Origin: Legionella cherrii
Lineage (GTDB): Bacteria > Pseudomonadota > Gammaproteobacteria > Legionellales > Legionellaceae
Direction: 5' to 3'
Assembly: GCF_900635815.1 (NCBI RefSeq)
Contig: NZ_LR134173.1
Coordinates: 533,501-597,500 of the forward strand
Length of the DNA: 64,000 bases
Shown here: piece by piece, positions 34,122 to 43,768 of the stretch
Layout of the letters: each line of letters opens with the position of its first letter
Numbering within the stretch: position 1 is the stretch's first letter
Program-made: the position numbers and the translations under genes
The notes under the pieces: generated by a model
What the model was told of the DNA's origin: nothing
The model's input: only the letters and a program-made list of their open reading frames with translations
Database searches by the model: none

Positions 34122-36617
34122 TTAATGATGAAAAAGTGACTCACTATGATGTGATTGTTTCGACTTATTAAACAAGCTGTTCCACTCCTCTACGGTCCGG
34201 TCGACCAATCCAGCAAAACTGATTTGCTCTTCCTGTGCTTTTAGAAGTGAGCGTAAACGTCCATAAACAGAATTTGTAGCCTCTGAACGGGTTTCATCTG
34301 CTATAGGCCTATCTAATACGATTTGCAATATTTTTTCGAGTCGTACAAGATTATCTTTTCCAGAGGTAGGACTTAACATGAGTTCAGAAATTTGTTCTAT
34401 TCCCTCAGGAGTTGTTGGCGACGTATCAGTAAAGAACAAAGTAGACCAACGTGAACTGGGTTCTGGGGTAAATAAACTTTTTTCGTTAATTAAAGGATGA
34501 AGCGCGTCGTAAAGTCGATTACAATTTTTTTTGCCTAATTGTCGGGCCACTAAACGACATTTTAGGGTGTTTTTGGGTAATAGATATTCGTTTACTTTTT
34601 TATGACCACCCACAAAAATATTTTTTACTTCGTTATCCGTTGCGGCTCGGTCATCATCTCTAAGCGCTCGCTCACTATCGAGACGCTTTTTAATTTCAGT
34701 AGCAATATCTTCTGGTAAATACCATTCAGGAGTTTTAATGCCTTCAGAGCCCGGAGCATTATGTCCTGCATGTTCCTGTTGATGGCGGCTCATATACAGA
34801 TCAGCGACCAGAGAAACAAAACGAATGCGATCTTTAGCTTCAGGTTCATCGAATATGGGCCAGGAGCCATAAAGCTCTTTATAAAGGAGCATTGCATCCG
34901 TATGGATGAGTTCAATGGCTTTTCTATCCTTACCGCTCACACAAGAGCCATAAGAATGCCCTCCAATTGTCAAAATAATTAACTGTTCCAAAGAGCTTAA
35001 AAACAACTCTCTACCCGCATAATCAAAAACCGTTGCGGAACCTGGTCTCGACTCTAAAACATTTTTATATTGATCCAGTAGAGTCTGGAGTCCAGGAGTT
35101 GTGGCAACATATTTTTTTGCGACAGCCAATAAATTCAAACTGTCGGGATCATTTGACGGAGTATAATATATCCTTTTTGCTAAATTATAAGGATGATTAT
35201 TTTGTTGAATGGGTTGAAGCTTTTCTCCCCGCTCTTGCGCGGACTTCTCTCGCCGCTCTACCGCAGCCCGTGCTAATTTGTACAACGCCAAATCTGGTGG
35301 CAATGTTGGTATAAAGTCTGTAATCCAGGTCGGTACATAGTCCACAGCATGAATTGGACTAATCAGCGTTTGTAATAATGCGGGTTGATCAGGCTGCACC
35401 TGCTCCATCACTTTAGTCAAATTCGAGTCGGAATGGCGTTGTTGTACTGCTGCAGGCCACTCCAACCCATCTCGTGTGGCAATATGACTGGAACGGTACC
35501 GTTTTTTTGAGAGTTCGCGAATTACTTTCCCATCATGACTCATTCCTAATAAACTATGAGCGGCGTAATTTGCAGGCAAAGGCAGCGTACGATGACGGCT
35601 GGATAAAAAAGTCACCGCATCTTCGACTTTATCAACTCCTTGCAGTACGTGTTGCAAAAAAAACTGTTGGTGATGAGGCAATACCCAGTACCATTGTGGA
35701 AGACTGGAGATTTGTCCCACTGTATCGGCACTCTCTTTATTAAAACTCTCTCCGGTGATCAAATCTTTAAACTGATCCAGGTTTTTGTCTAATTGAGCAG
35801 GATTAGCGGCCAAAAGCCGCATCATTTCTCGCAAATGCGGACTCAGCTCATTAAACCACTTAGGGAGCGGCAACAAATTACTAGCAATTTGTTCCAGGTC
35901 CCTCTTTAAACTGATTGCTTTCTTTTTTATTGATGACCAATTGATTTTAAAATCTGTGAAATCCTGAACAACTTTCGTAGGACTGCTAATGGCTGGATCC
36001 AGATGGTAAAAATAGGCTTGTTGATATTCAGGCAGCTTGGCTAGCCAGGATGGAGTTTTCGGATATTCCTTAGCTTTTATCTCTTTGAGTTCGTTAATTA
36101 TTTCATCGTAGTAAGGAGGCAGCGACTCGTCCAATTGAATGATATAACTGATATCCTCGCCCACTTTCATAGGTATTAAAGTGACCAAATCATTGCGACC
36201 ATTGCGCATTAATTGATATTGTTCTGCCTCATTGAGCAGCTCAATCGCTTCTTCGTTAGAAGTACCCCAAGCCAAAGCAATCACTTCGATTAGTTTGGCA
36301 GTATATTTTTCTAACTCCTTATGTAACTTATCTGTTGAGCCTTTTGCATCTAAAGCCGAGGTTTTACAGTCCTCTACGTAATCACGTAAGGTTTGCTTGG
36401 CCAAAAAATTGCTCTGAGGAGGTAAAGGGTATGCATCAAGAAGAAAATTGAATGCATTGTTAAGGCTATTGACCCGACGTCCAAAACTCCGATTATAATC
36501 AGGCTTCTGTTGGTAAGTTTCTAAAACATAGCCAGGAAAGCGTTTCTGTAATGAATTGAGTAATTCTGATGATAATTCGGTACCATGAGGTACACGTAAA
36601 ATAATTCCTTTTCCCAT
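34122..36617 (-). CDS. Candidate Dot/Icm effector with CX5R phosphatase motif
   Basis: An 831-residue soluble protein with no signal peptide. The striking feature is GSCVSGKDRKA, a CX5R loop with Cys559 and Arg565 whose SGKDR core matches the CKSGKDRT signature of SopB/IpgD-type and type I inositol polyphosphate 4-phosphatases. Legionella phosphoinositide-phosphatase effectors also use a CX5R loop. N-terminal of it, a P-x-W motif recurs near residues 189, 252, 307 and 429, often followed by LP and an aromatic/Gln-rich helix. The C-terminus is polar with EEW and several Ser/His, compatible with a Dot/Icm signal. The gene is monocistronic with its own promoter gap. Function is inferred; the residue after the loop is Lys where Thr is usual. 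Confidence 0.6.
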   Translation of the reverse strand: MGKGIILRVPHGTELSSELLNSLQKRFPGYVLETYQQKPDYNRSFGRRVNSLNNAFNFLLDAYPLPPQSNFLAKQTLRDYVEDCKTSALDAKGSTDKLHKELEKYTAKLIEVIALAWGTSNEEAIELLNEAEQYQLMRNGRNDLVTLIPMKVGEDISYIIQLDESLPPYYDEIINELKEIKAKEYPKTPSWLAKLPEYQQAYFYHLDPAISSPTKVVQDFTDFKINWSSIKKKAISLKRDLEQIASNLLPLPKWFNELSPHLREMMRLLAANPAQLDKNLDQFKDLITGESFNKESADTVGQISSLPQWYWVLPHHQQFFLQHVLQGVDKVEDAVTFLSSRHRTLPLPANYAAHSLLGMSHDGKVIRELSKKRYRSSHIATRDGLEWPAAVQQRHSDSNLTKVMEQVQPDQPALLQTLISPIHAVDYVPTWITDFIPTLPPDLALYKLARAAVERREKSAQERGEKLQPIQQNNHPYNLAKRIYYTPSNDPDSLNLLAVAKKYVATTPGLQTLLDQYKNVLESRPGSATVFDYAGRELFLSSLEQLIILTIGGHSYGSCVSGKDRKAIELIHTDAMLLYKELYGSWPIFDEPEAKDRIRFVSLVADLYMSRHQQEHAGHNAPGSEGIKTPEWYLPEDIATEIKKRLDSERALRDDDRAATDNEVKNIFVGGHKKVNEYLLPKNTLKCRLVARQLGKKNCNRLYDALHPLINEKSLFTPEPSSRWSTLFFTDTSPTTPEGIEQISELMLSPTSGKDNLVRLEKILQIVLDRPIADETRSEATNSVYGRLRSLLKAQEEQISFAGLVDRTVEEWNSLFNKSKQSHHSESLFHH

Positions 36618-36784
36618 CGATTAATTTCCTTAACTACTCGCCTCGATTCAAAAATATTCAACAGAGCGATTCAAATAGAGGTCATTTTTAGTCCTAATCT
36701 CTTCGTTATTATTGTATAAATAATTCCATGAAACAATTACAATAATCACTTAATTTGATAAAAATAATAAAAAGGAGTTTGCTA

Positions 36785-38284
36785 ATGGGCTACATTGTAC
36801 AACATTATATTGGTGGTCAATTTATTAACGAAACGAACGCCACAAGTCACTCTATCTACAATCCTGCTTTGGGAGAAGTGATTGGTCAAGTTCATTTCGC
36901 GTCTACAGCACTTTGTGATAAAACAGTTGCTACCGCCAAAGAAGCAGGAATCGAATGGGCCCAGACTCCCCCCATCAAAAGAGCGCGCATCCTCTTTAAG
37001 TTCAGAGAATTATTAGAAAAAAATCAATTGGACCTGGCACGTATCATTACCCGTGAGCATGGAAAAACTTTAGATGACGCCAAAGGTTCCGTAGCACGTG
37101 CTATCGAAGTAGTCGAATTGCATTGTGGCATAGCCAATCATCTGCAAGGCGATTTTTCAGCCGATGTGACTAATGGGATTGATTGTCACACATTGAGACA
37201 ACCATTAGGTGTTTGTGCCGGTGTTTCCCCTTTTAATTTTCCTGTCATGGTTCCTGTATGGATGATGATCCCTGCTATCGCTTGTGGCAATACATTCATA
37301 TTGAAACCCTCTGAACAAGACCCTTCTGCCTCGGTCCGCTTGCTTGAATTATTAAGTGAAGCAGGGTTACCAGCCGGAGTAGCCAATTGTTTACATGGTG
37401 ATAAAACAACAGTAGACCATTTGCTGGCTCACCCCGACATTGCGGCGTTTACTGCCGTGGCCTCTACACCTGTTGCCCAACATATTTATACTGCAGCCAC
37501 ATCGCATGGAAAACGCGCCCATACGTTTGGTGGTGCTAAAAACCATTGCGTCGTCATGCCTGATGCAGACCTCGATCAAGCGGCTGGCGCGATTGTAGGC
37601 GCAGCTTATGGTTCAGCAGGTGAACGTTGCATGGCCATATCCGTCGTGGTTACAGTAGGCGAACAGACAGCGGATGCGTTAATTGAAAAAATGACGCCAC
37701 AAATCAAAGCGACTCGCATCAACGCCGGGGATGCTCCTAACACCGATATGGGACCATTAATTAGCGGCCCACACCGCGAAAAAGTACTGGCCGCCGTAGA
37801 TAAAGGAATAAGCGAGGGAGCCAAGCTCATTATTGATGGCAGAGCATTTAAGCATCCTGAACACCCACAAGGGTTCTTCATGGGTCCCTGTCTCTTCGAT
37901 CATGTGAATGAAAACATGTCCATTTATCAAAATGAGATTTTTGGCCCCGTTTTGGTCATTGTGCGCGTCAATCATTTTGAGGAGGCTCTCGCCCTGGTGA
38001 ATAGAAACCAATACGGTAATGGCACTGCAATCTTCACACGGGATGGATTTAGCGCTCGCGAATACAGCCAACGTGTCCAGGTTGGGATGGTTGGGATTAA
38101 CATTCCTATCCCTGTTCCTGTTGCCAATCATCCTTTTGGTGGTTGGAAACATTCTTCTTTTGGAGACAGCAATATGCACGGACAGGAAAGCATCCATTTC
38201 TATACCCGACGCAAAACCGTCACCAGTAAATGGCCTGTTACTGAAATCAATGAAAGTGCTTTTATTATGCCAACGCATGATTAA
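36785..38284 (+). CDS. mmsA: Methylmalonate-semialdehyde dehydrogenase (CoA-acylating)
   Basis: Converts methylmalonate semialdehyde to propionyl-CoA in valine catabolism. Its 499 residues match the family. It has the ALDH fold, with GVSPFNFPVMVPVWM and the catalytic Cys282 in YGSAGERCMAIS, where the MMSDH family has GQRCMALS. An AGGAG lies 7 bases before the ATG at 36785, and 10 upstream in-frame residues are rejected. mmsB follows after a short repeat-filled gap. Confidence 0.93.
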   Translation: MGYIVQHYIGGQFINETNATSHSIYNPALGEVIGQVHFASTALCDKTVATAKEAGIEWAQTPPIKRARILFKFRELLEKNQLDLARIITREHGKTLDDAKGSVARAIEVVELHCGIANHLQGDFSADVTNGIDCHTLRQPLGVCAGVSPFNFPVMVPVWMMIPAIACGNTFILKPSEQDPSASVRLLELLSEAGLPAGVANCLHGDKTTVDHLLAHPDIAAFTAVASTPVAQHIYTAATSHGKRAHTFGGAKNHCVVMPDADLDQAAGAIVGAAYGSAGERCMAISVVVTVGEQTADALIEKMTPQIKATRINAGDAPNTDMGPLISGPHREKVLAAVDKGISEGAKLIIDGRAFKHPEHPQGFFMGPCLFDHVNENMSIYQNEIFGPVLVIVRVNHFEEALALVNRNQYGNGTAIFTRDGFSAREYSQRVQVGMVGINIPIPVPVANHPFGGWKHSSFGDSNMHGQESIHFYTRRKTVTSKWPVTEINESAFIMPTHD

Positions 38285-38301
38285 ACCAGGAGAATAATTT
38301 C

Positions 38302-38387
38302 ATGTAGCCTGGATAATACGACACAGAACCAGGAACGCTTTGATAAAGAATCCCCGGGTTACGGCTTCGCTTTCACCCAGGCTACAT
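38302..38387. repeat. Dispersed palindromic repeat (mmsA-mmsB gap)
   Basis: ATGTAGCCTGG (38302-38312) is perfectly complementary to CCAGGCTACAT (38377-38387). Inside lies CCCCGGGTTACGGCTTCGC. It is a member of the repeat family also seen near 21737, 31884, 41215 and 50471. It ends 22 bases before mmsB and would form a hairpin in an mmsA-mmsB transcript. Confidence 0.75.
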
Positions 38388-38409
38388 TTTACAGCACATG
38401 GAGAACGCA

Positions 38410-39306
38410 ATGGCAAAAATAGGATTTGTGGGACTTGGTCATATGGGCTTACCTATGGCCATCAATCTGGTTAAAGCAGGACATCAAGTGACCGGTTATG
38501 ATTTGCAACAAAGCGCCTTGCATCAATTTTCCCAGGCAGGTGGCCTAGTTGCGCAAAACACCCTTGAAGTCGCTAGAGAACAAGATATATTAATTACGAT
38601 GCTGCAAAACGGCCAGCAAGTATTAAATGTTTGTCATGGCAATAATGGATTGTTCCATGCAGCAAAAAAAGGAGCTTTGTTTATTGATTGCTCCACCATT
38701 GATGTCAACAGTTCGCGTGAACTGCATCTCTTAGCCAAACAACACCAACTTCAAGTCGTTGATGCCCCTGTATCTGGCGGAGTAGCCGGGGCCGGAGCAG
38801 CCACATTAACCTTCATGGTGGGCGGTGAAGAACATGCATTCCATGCCGCTCAGCCTATTTTGGCAGCCATGGGACAGAAAATCATCCATACCGGTACTGC
38901 AGGCAGCGGACAAGCAGCGAAAATATGTAATAACATGATCCTTGGGGTCTCGATGATTGCGATTTCAGAGGCATTTACGCTCGCAGAACACTTGCAATTA
39001 TCACCGCAAAAACTTTTTGAAGTAGTCACCAATGCTTCAGGACAATGCTGGGCAATGAGCAAATATGCACCAGTTCCGGGAGTTTTAGAAAATGTACCTG
39101 CCAATAATGAGTACAAACCCGGATTTGCAGCAGCAATGATGCTTAAAGATTTATTGCTCAGTCAGGATTCAGCGCGATCAGTCAATGTGCGTACTCCTTT
39201 GGGTGCAAAAGCAGCCACCATTTATCAACATTTTATCGACCAAGGTCTGGGTGATTCTGATTTTTCTGCAATTATTAAACTGATTTCTCAAGGTGAAGAG
39301 GTATAA
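38410..39306 (+). CDS. mmsB: 3-hydroxyisobutyrate dehydrogenase
   Basis: An NAD-dependent valine-degradation enzyme of 298 residues. The N-terminal Rossmann motif is KIGFVGLGHMGLPMAINL, then DAPVSGGVAGAGAATLTFMVGG (substrate loop) and the catalytic Lys in GQAAKICNNMILG. The ATG at 38410 has GGAG 6 bases upstream. An in-frame ATG at 38398 would place that site inside the gene. It nearly abuts the next gene. Confidence 0.94.
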   Translation: MAKIGFVGLGHMGLPMAINLVKAGHQVTGYDLQQSALHQFSQAGGLVAQNTLEVAREQDILITMLQNGQQVLNVCHGNNGLFHAAKKGALFIDCSTIDVNSSRELHLLAKQHQLQVVDAPVSGGVAGAGAATLTFMVGGEEHAFHAAQPILAAMGQKIIHTGTAGSGQAAKICNNMILGVSMIAISEAFTLAEHLQLSPQKLFEVVTNASGQCWAMSKYAPVPGVLENVPANNEYKPGFAAAMMLKDLLLSQDSARSVNVRTPLGAKAATIYQHFIDQGLGDSDFSAIIKLISQGEEV

Positions 39307-39307
39307 C

Positions 39308-41188
39308 ATGCATGCTCATTTGCACGATCCAAAATTAACGCCAACTGAGGACTCCCTATGCGAGTTTTGGTCCGAAGTGGCGCAACAAACTGTAGATTGG
39401 CTCCAACCTTGGGATACAGTCCTCACCGGCGGGTTCAAAGATGGGGATGTAACCTGGTTCAAAGGTGGAAAATTGAATGTCAGCATGAATTGTCTCGATC
39501 GCCATTTACCCCATAAAGCAAACCAGCCAGCGATTATTTGGGAAGGCGATGATCCCAGCCAACATAAAATCCTGAGTTTTGCTGAATTACATGCTGAAGT
39601 ATGTCGCATGAGTAATGTGCTCAAACAGCTACAAGTAAAAAAGGGTGACAAAGTTGCGATTTACTTACCGATGATTCCTGAAGCAGCAATTGCCATGCTT
39701 GCTTGTACACGTATTGGCGCTGTGCATACCGTCATATTTGCCGGTTTTTCTGCCCACGCGTTAAGACAACGCGTCCTTGCTTCTGAATGCACGTGTTTGA
39801 TCACGGCAAATCATTTTAATCGTGGTGGTAAATTAGTGAGTCTCAAGGAGCAGGTTGATGAAGCATGTAATGATCTGCCTTTGCAAAGACTCCTAATCAA
39901 AACGAGTGATGATGTCGTTCCTTTTGATAATAATAAAGATCATTGGTGGCATGAGCTCAAAACAAAAGTAAGCGCGCAGTGTGATCCAGAACCTATGGAT
40001 GCAGAAGATCCTCTATTCATCTTATATACCTCTGGAAGTACCGGCCAACCGAAAGGAGTAGTGCATACAACAGGAGGTTATTTAGTACAAACCGCTTACA
40101 CCCATCAATTAATCTTTAATTGTCAAGAAGATGAAGTGTTTTGGTGCACTGCTGATATAGGCTGGGTTACAGGGCATAGTTATGTGGTATATGGCCCGCT
40201 TTGTAATGGGATTACCACCCTAATTTATGAGGGAATTCCTACTTGGCCCGATTCTTCCAGGAACTGGCAAATCGTGGATAAGCATCAAGTCAACGTATTT
40301 TATACGGCACCCACCGCCATACGTGCTTTAATGCGTGCTGGCGATGAATGGTTAAATTCGAGCTCCCGACGCTCCTTACGATTACTTGGATCCGTTGGCG
40401 AGCCGATTAATCCGGAAGCATGGCAGTGGTATTATCAAAAAGTAGGCCAAAACAGATGCCCTATAGTAGATACCTGGTGGCAAACCGAAACTGGCGCCGT
40501 GATGATTAGCCCCAGAGCGGATGATGCGACCCATAAACCTGGCTCAGCACGCCAACCCATCCCAGGCATCATTCCTGTATTACTCAATGAACATGGTCAC
40601 GAAATCATCGGCGCCGGCGAAGGATTTTTAGCAATAAAATACCCCTGGCCTTCTATGGCAAGAACCATTGCCGGTGATCACCAACGTTTTTGCATGACCT
40701 ATCTACATCATGGTTATTACATTACGGGAGATGGTGCAAAACGCGATGAAGATGGTGATTATTGGATTACGGGACGCGTGGATGATGTGATTAATGTTTC
40801 AGGACATCGCTTAGGCACTGCAGAAATCGAAAGTGCACTGGTGAGTCATCCCGCTGTTGCTGAAGCAGCTGTAGTCGGAATTCCCCATGAGCTTAAAGGC
40901 CAAGGCATTTACGCCTATGTTATTTTAAAACAAGATTATGTGGCTGATGACCGATTACAGGCGGAATTAATCCAGCAGGTCAATAAAGAAATAAGCCCTA
41001 TAGCCAAGCCTGATGTCATTCATGTGGTGAGTGATTTACCCAAAACCCGCTCAGGCAAAATCATGCGTCGTATCTTACGAAAGATTGCAGGAAAGGAAAT
41101 AGAGAGTCTTGATGAATTGGGAGATATATCCACTTTGGCAAACCCAAAAATCGTAGAGAAATTGTGGAAGGAGTCAAATCAACATTAA
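39308..41188 (+). CDS. acs: Acetyl-/propionyl-CoA synthetase (AMP-forming)
   Basis: Activates a short-chain acid to its CoA thioester through an acyl-adenylate. Its 626 residues include the AMP-binding motif YTSGSTGQPKGVVHTTGGY, the WWQTETG motif, TGDGAKRDEDGDYWITGRVDDVINVSGHR, and the C-terminal acetylatable Lys in KTRSGKIMRR. It begins one base after the mmsB stop. Together with mmsA and mmsB this suggests propionate/valine-derived acyl-CoA metabolism. Substrate preference (acetate or propionate) cannot be decided from motifs. Confidence 0.9.
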   Translation: MHAHLHDPKLTPTEDSLCEFWSEVAQQTVDWLQPWDTVLTGGFKDGDVTWFKGGKLNVSMNCLDRHLPHKANQPAIIWEGDDPSQHKILSFAELHAEVCRMSNVLKQLQVKKGDKVAIYLPMIPEAAIAMLACTRIGAVHTVIFAGFSAHALRQRVLASECTCLITANHFNRGGKLVSLKEQVDEACNDLPLQRLLIKTSDDVVPFDNNKDHWWHELKTKVSAQCDPEPMDAEDPLFILYTSGSTGQPKGVVHTTGGYLVQTAYTHQLIFNCQEDEVFWCTADIGWVTGHSYVVYGPLCNGITTLIYEGIPTWPDSSRNWQIVDKHQVNVFYTAPTAIRALMRAGDEWLNSSSRRSLRLLGSVGEPINPEAWQWYYQKVGQNRCPIVDTWWQTETGAVMISPRADDATHKPGSARQPIPGIIPVLLNEHGHEIIGAGEGFLAIKYPWPSMARTIAGDHQRFCMTYLHHGYYITGDGAKRDEDGDYWITGRVDDVINVSGHRLGTAEIESALVSHPAVAEAAVVGIPHELKGQGIYAYVILKQDYVADDRLQAELIQQVNKEISPIAKPDVIHVVSDLPKTRSGKIMRRILRKIAGKEIESLDELGDISTLANPKIVEKLWKESNQH

Positions 41189-41214
41189 TACATTCATTTA
41201 TCTATTAAAAAATG

Positions 41215-41301
41215 TAGCCTGGGTGAAGGCCTAGCCGTACCCCGGGATTTCGAGAATGTGAATTACTTAACCCGGGCTTTTTTTGTACTGCATCCAGGCT
41301 A
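41215..41301. repeat. Dispersed palindromic repeat upstream of purL
   Basis: TAGCCTGG (41215-41222) pairs with CCAGGCTA (41294-41301). Inside, ACCCCGGG and AACCCGGGCTTTTTTT could form a smaller stem followed by a T-tract (41279-41284). It may therefore terminate acs transcription. The rest of the 239-base gap should hold the pur promoter, but no PurR-like box is visible. Confidence 0.65.
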
Positions 41302-41427
41302 AAGTTGCACGCCCCAATATTGTAAATTTTTGACCAATTTGTCAAGTAAATGCAAAATATGTATTGCTTTATATGCGAAATACCAGTAAAATTAGACACG
41401 TTTTAGCTACCAGTCAGATCCACTAAA

Positions 41428-43768
41428 ATGCAAGATGCCCCGGATTGTTTTGATTTTTCTCAGCTGTCCTTGGAGGAAATAGCTCATTTACTCCAACGTT
41501 TTAGCTTGCGCCTCACTCCCGAAGAAGCCCTCACCATTCAAAATACCTTACTAAAAAGACCACCAACCTACGCTGAATGTGTCTTATGGTCAATTCAGGG
41601 TTCGGAACATTGTTCCTATAAGAGCAGTCGCAAACACCTTAACCAATTTAATACGAAAGCACCCCACGTCATCCTAGGCCCCAAAGAGGACGCCGGGATT
41701 GTGGCAGTAGCTACAGATAAACTAAATAGACGCTATGGTATTGTAGTCAGTCATGAATCACACAATCATCCCTCACAACTTGTACCCTTCGAAGGGGCGG
41801 CAACAGGAGTGGGTGGAAATGTGCGTGACGTTTGCTGCATGGGCGCTGAAGTCATTGCCGTTGCCGACAGTTTGCGCTTTGGAGATATTAACCGTCCCAA
41901 AACAAAATGGATCCATCAGGGCGTAGTGCAAGGAATTGCGGGCTATGCCAATCCCCTTGGCATTCCCAATCTCGGTGGTGATACATATTATGACGAAGCG
42001 TATAATGAAAATTGTCTCGTTACTGTAGTGACCTTGGGTGTAGTCAGAGAAGATCACATTATCCACTCCTATGCACCCCCTAATGCAGAAGATTACCAAT
42101 TTATATTAGTCGGTAAACCCACAGATAACAGTGGTTTTGGCGGTGCGGCTTTTGCTTCAGCCACTTTGAGTGAAGAGCAACAAGAACAAAATAAAGGCGC
42201 CGTACAAGAGCCCAATGCGTTTTTACAAAGACATATTCTTAAAGCCAATTATGCGATGTTTGAATTCCTGCGCGAAAAAAAATCTCATTGATCGCGTTGG
42301 CTTCAAGGATTTAGGTGCCGGAGGAATTGCATGCGCCAGCGTTGAATTGGCAGAAGCCAGTGGCTATGGGGCAGAAATCAATCTTGATCTGGTGCCAACC
42401 AGTATGAACAATTTACTACCCGCTGTGGTCTTATGTTCCGAAACTCAGGAACGCTTTATGTGGGTTGTTCCCAAAGAATTGGTGGAGACCTTCTTAAACC
42501 ATTACAACACGCGTTTTGCACTTCCAGAAATCTGCGATGGAGCACAAGCAACGGTAGTGGGTAAAATAAGAAATGATGGCTTATATGTCGCTAAAGCCCA
42601 AGGAAAAGAAATTGTCTCGGCGCGAGCAGAAGACATTACCAAAGGTATTCTTTACGATCGTCCCTACAGCTCAAAACAACACTCGCACAGTGAACCACAG
42701 CCCATTATCGTGAGTGATTTCAATGAAGAATTATTGAGTTTGCTGGCTCATGAAAACATTGCTTCACGTGCCCCCATTTATGAAAGTTATGATAAGCAGG
42801 TTCAAGGTCGTTCTGTTGTGGAGCCAGGATGGGCTGATGCAGGAGTAATTGCCCCCTTTAATGAGGATAAGTACCCCGAAGAAATTCAGCGCACGGGCGT
42901 TGCTTTATCCGTCGATCATAATCCCCGTTATAACAAAATTGATGCCTATTGGGGGGCGGTGAATGCCGTCATCGAATCCGTGCGTAATATCATCGCAGTA
43001 GGTGCCTGGCCTCTGGCTTTGACCGACTGTTTGTGCTTCGGCAATCCCGAAAATAGCGAGCAAATGGGTGAGTTTGTTGACTCTGTGCGTGGGATAGTCG
43101 ATGCGTGTCATGCCGTAAAAATGTTTACTGATCGCAGTGTAAGCCTCCCTATTATTTCAGGGAATGTGTCGCTGTATAACGAATCAGCCCAAGGCGCCAT
43201 CCCACCAAGCCCTATAATCAGTTGCCTTGGTGCAATGAATGATTTATCGAAAACAGTCACTTATGATTTCAAGCATCCTAATTCAGTGCTGTTGATGGTT
43301 GGAGCACGTAAAGATGAATGTGGTGGCAGCGTGTATTATCAGTTACACAATCAACTGGGCAGCCAACTCCCTAAACCGGATCTTGCTGCATTTGCCGATG
43401 AGATCAGCGCAGTACATGCAGCCATGCAGGCAGGTCTAGTATGGTCAGCTCATGATATTTCCGAAGGCGGCATCGCGGTTGCGCTCGCAGAAATGAGCTT
43501 TAAAAATGAAATTGGAGTGAATGTTTTTATTTCCGGTGATTTGCCCAATGATAAAAAGTTGTTTTCAGAAAGCGGCGGATTCATCCTCGAAGTTTCCCCG
43601 GAAAATATAAGCGCGCTGGAACAAATATTCCAACAATATTCTGTAGCGTTTCAAACTATAGGTGAAACCACAGTAACCCCAACCTTGATAATGAATTCGG
43701 TTATCAATCTGTCAATCAGTGCAGCCAAAACTGCCTGGAACAATGGTTTAGTTGAGAGGCTCATATAA
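41428..43768 (+). pseudogene. purL: Phosphoribosylformylglycinamidine synthase II, frameshifted
   Basis: The large FGAM synthase subunit, ATP-dependent, step four of purine synthesis. The frame is broken. The first part (41428-42291) runs from MQDAPDC to FLREKKSH, with the family motifs SHESHNHPSQLVPFEGAATGVGG in it. The second part continues from NLIDRVGFKDLGAGGI in the +1 frame to 43768. The break is in a run of eight A at 42275-42282; seven A would restore FLREKNLIDRVGF and a 779-residue protein. Everything else is well conserved, so a sequencing error, a very recent mutation or slippage on the A-run are the choices. It overlaps purM by one base. Confidence 0.88.

Noticed and set aside
41302..41427. 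PurR operator ahead of the purine cluster
   Set aside because: No ACGCAAACGTTTGCGT-like palindrome could be found, so regulation is left open.
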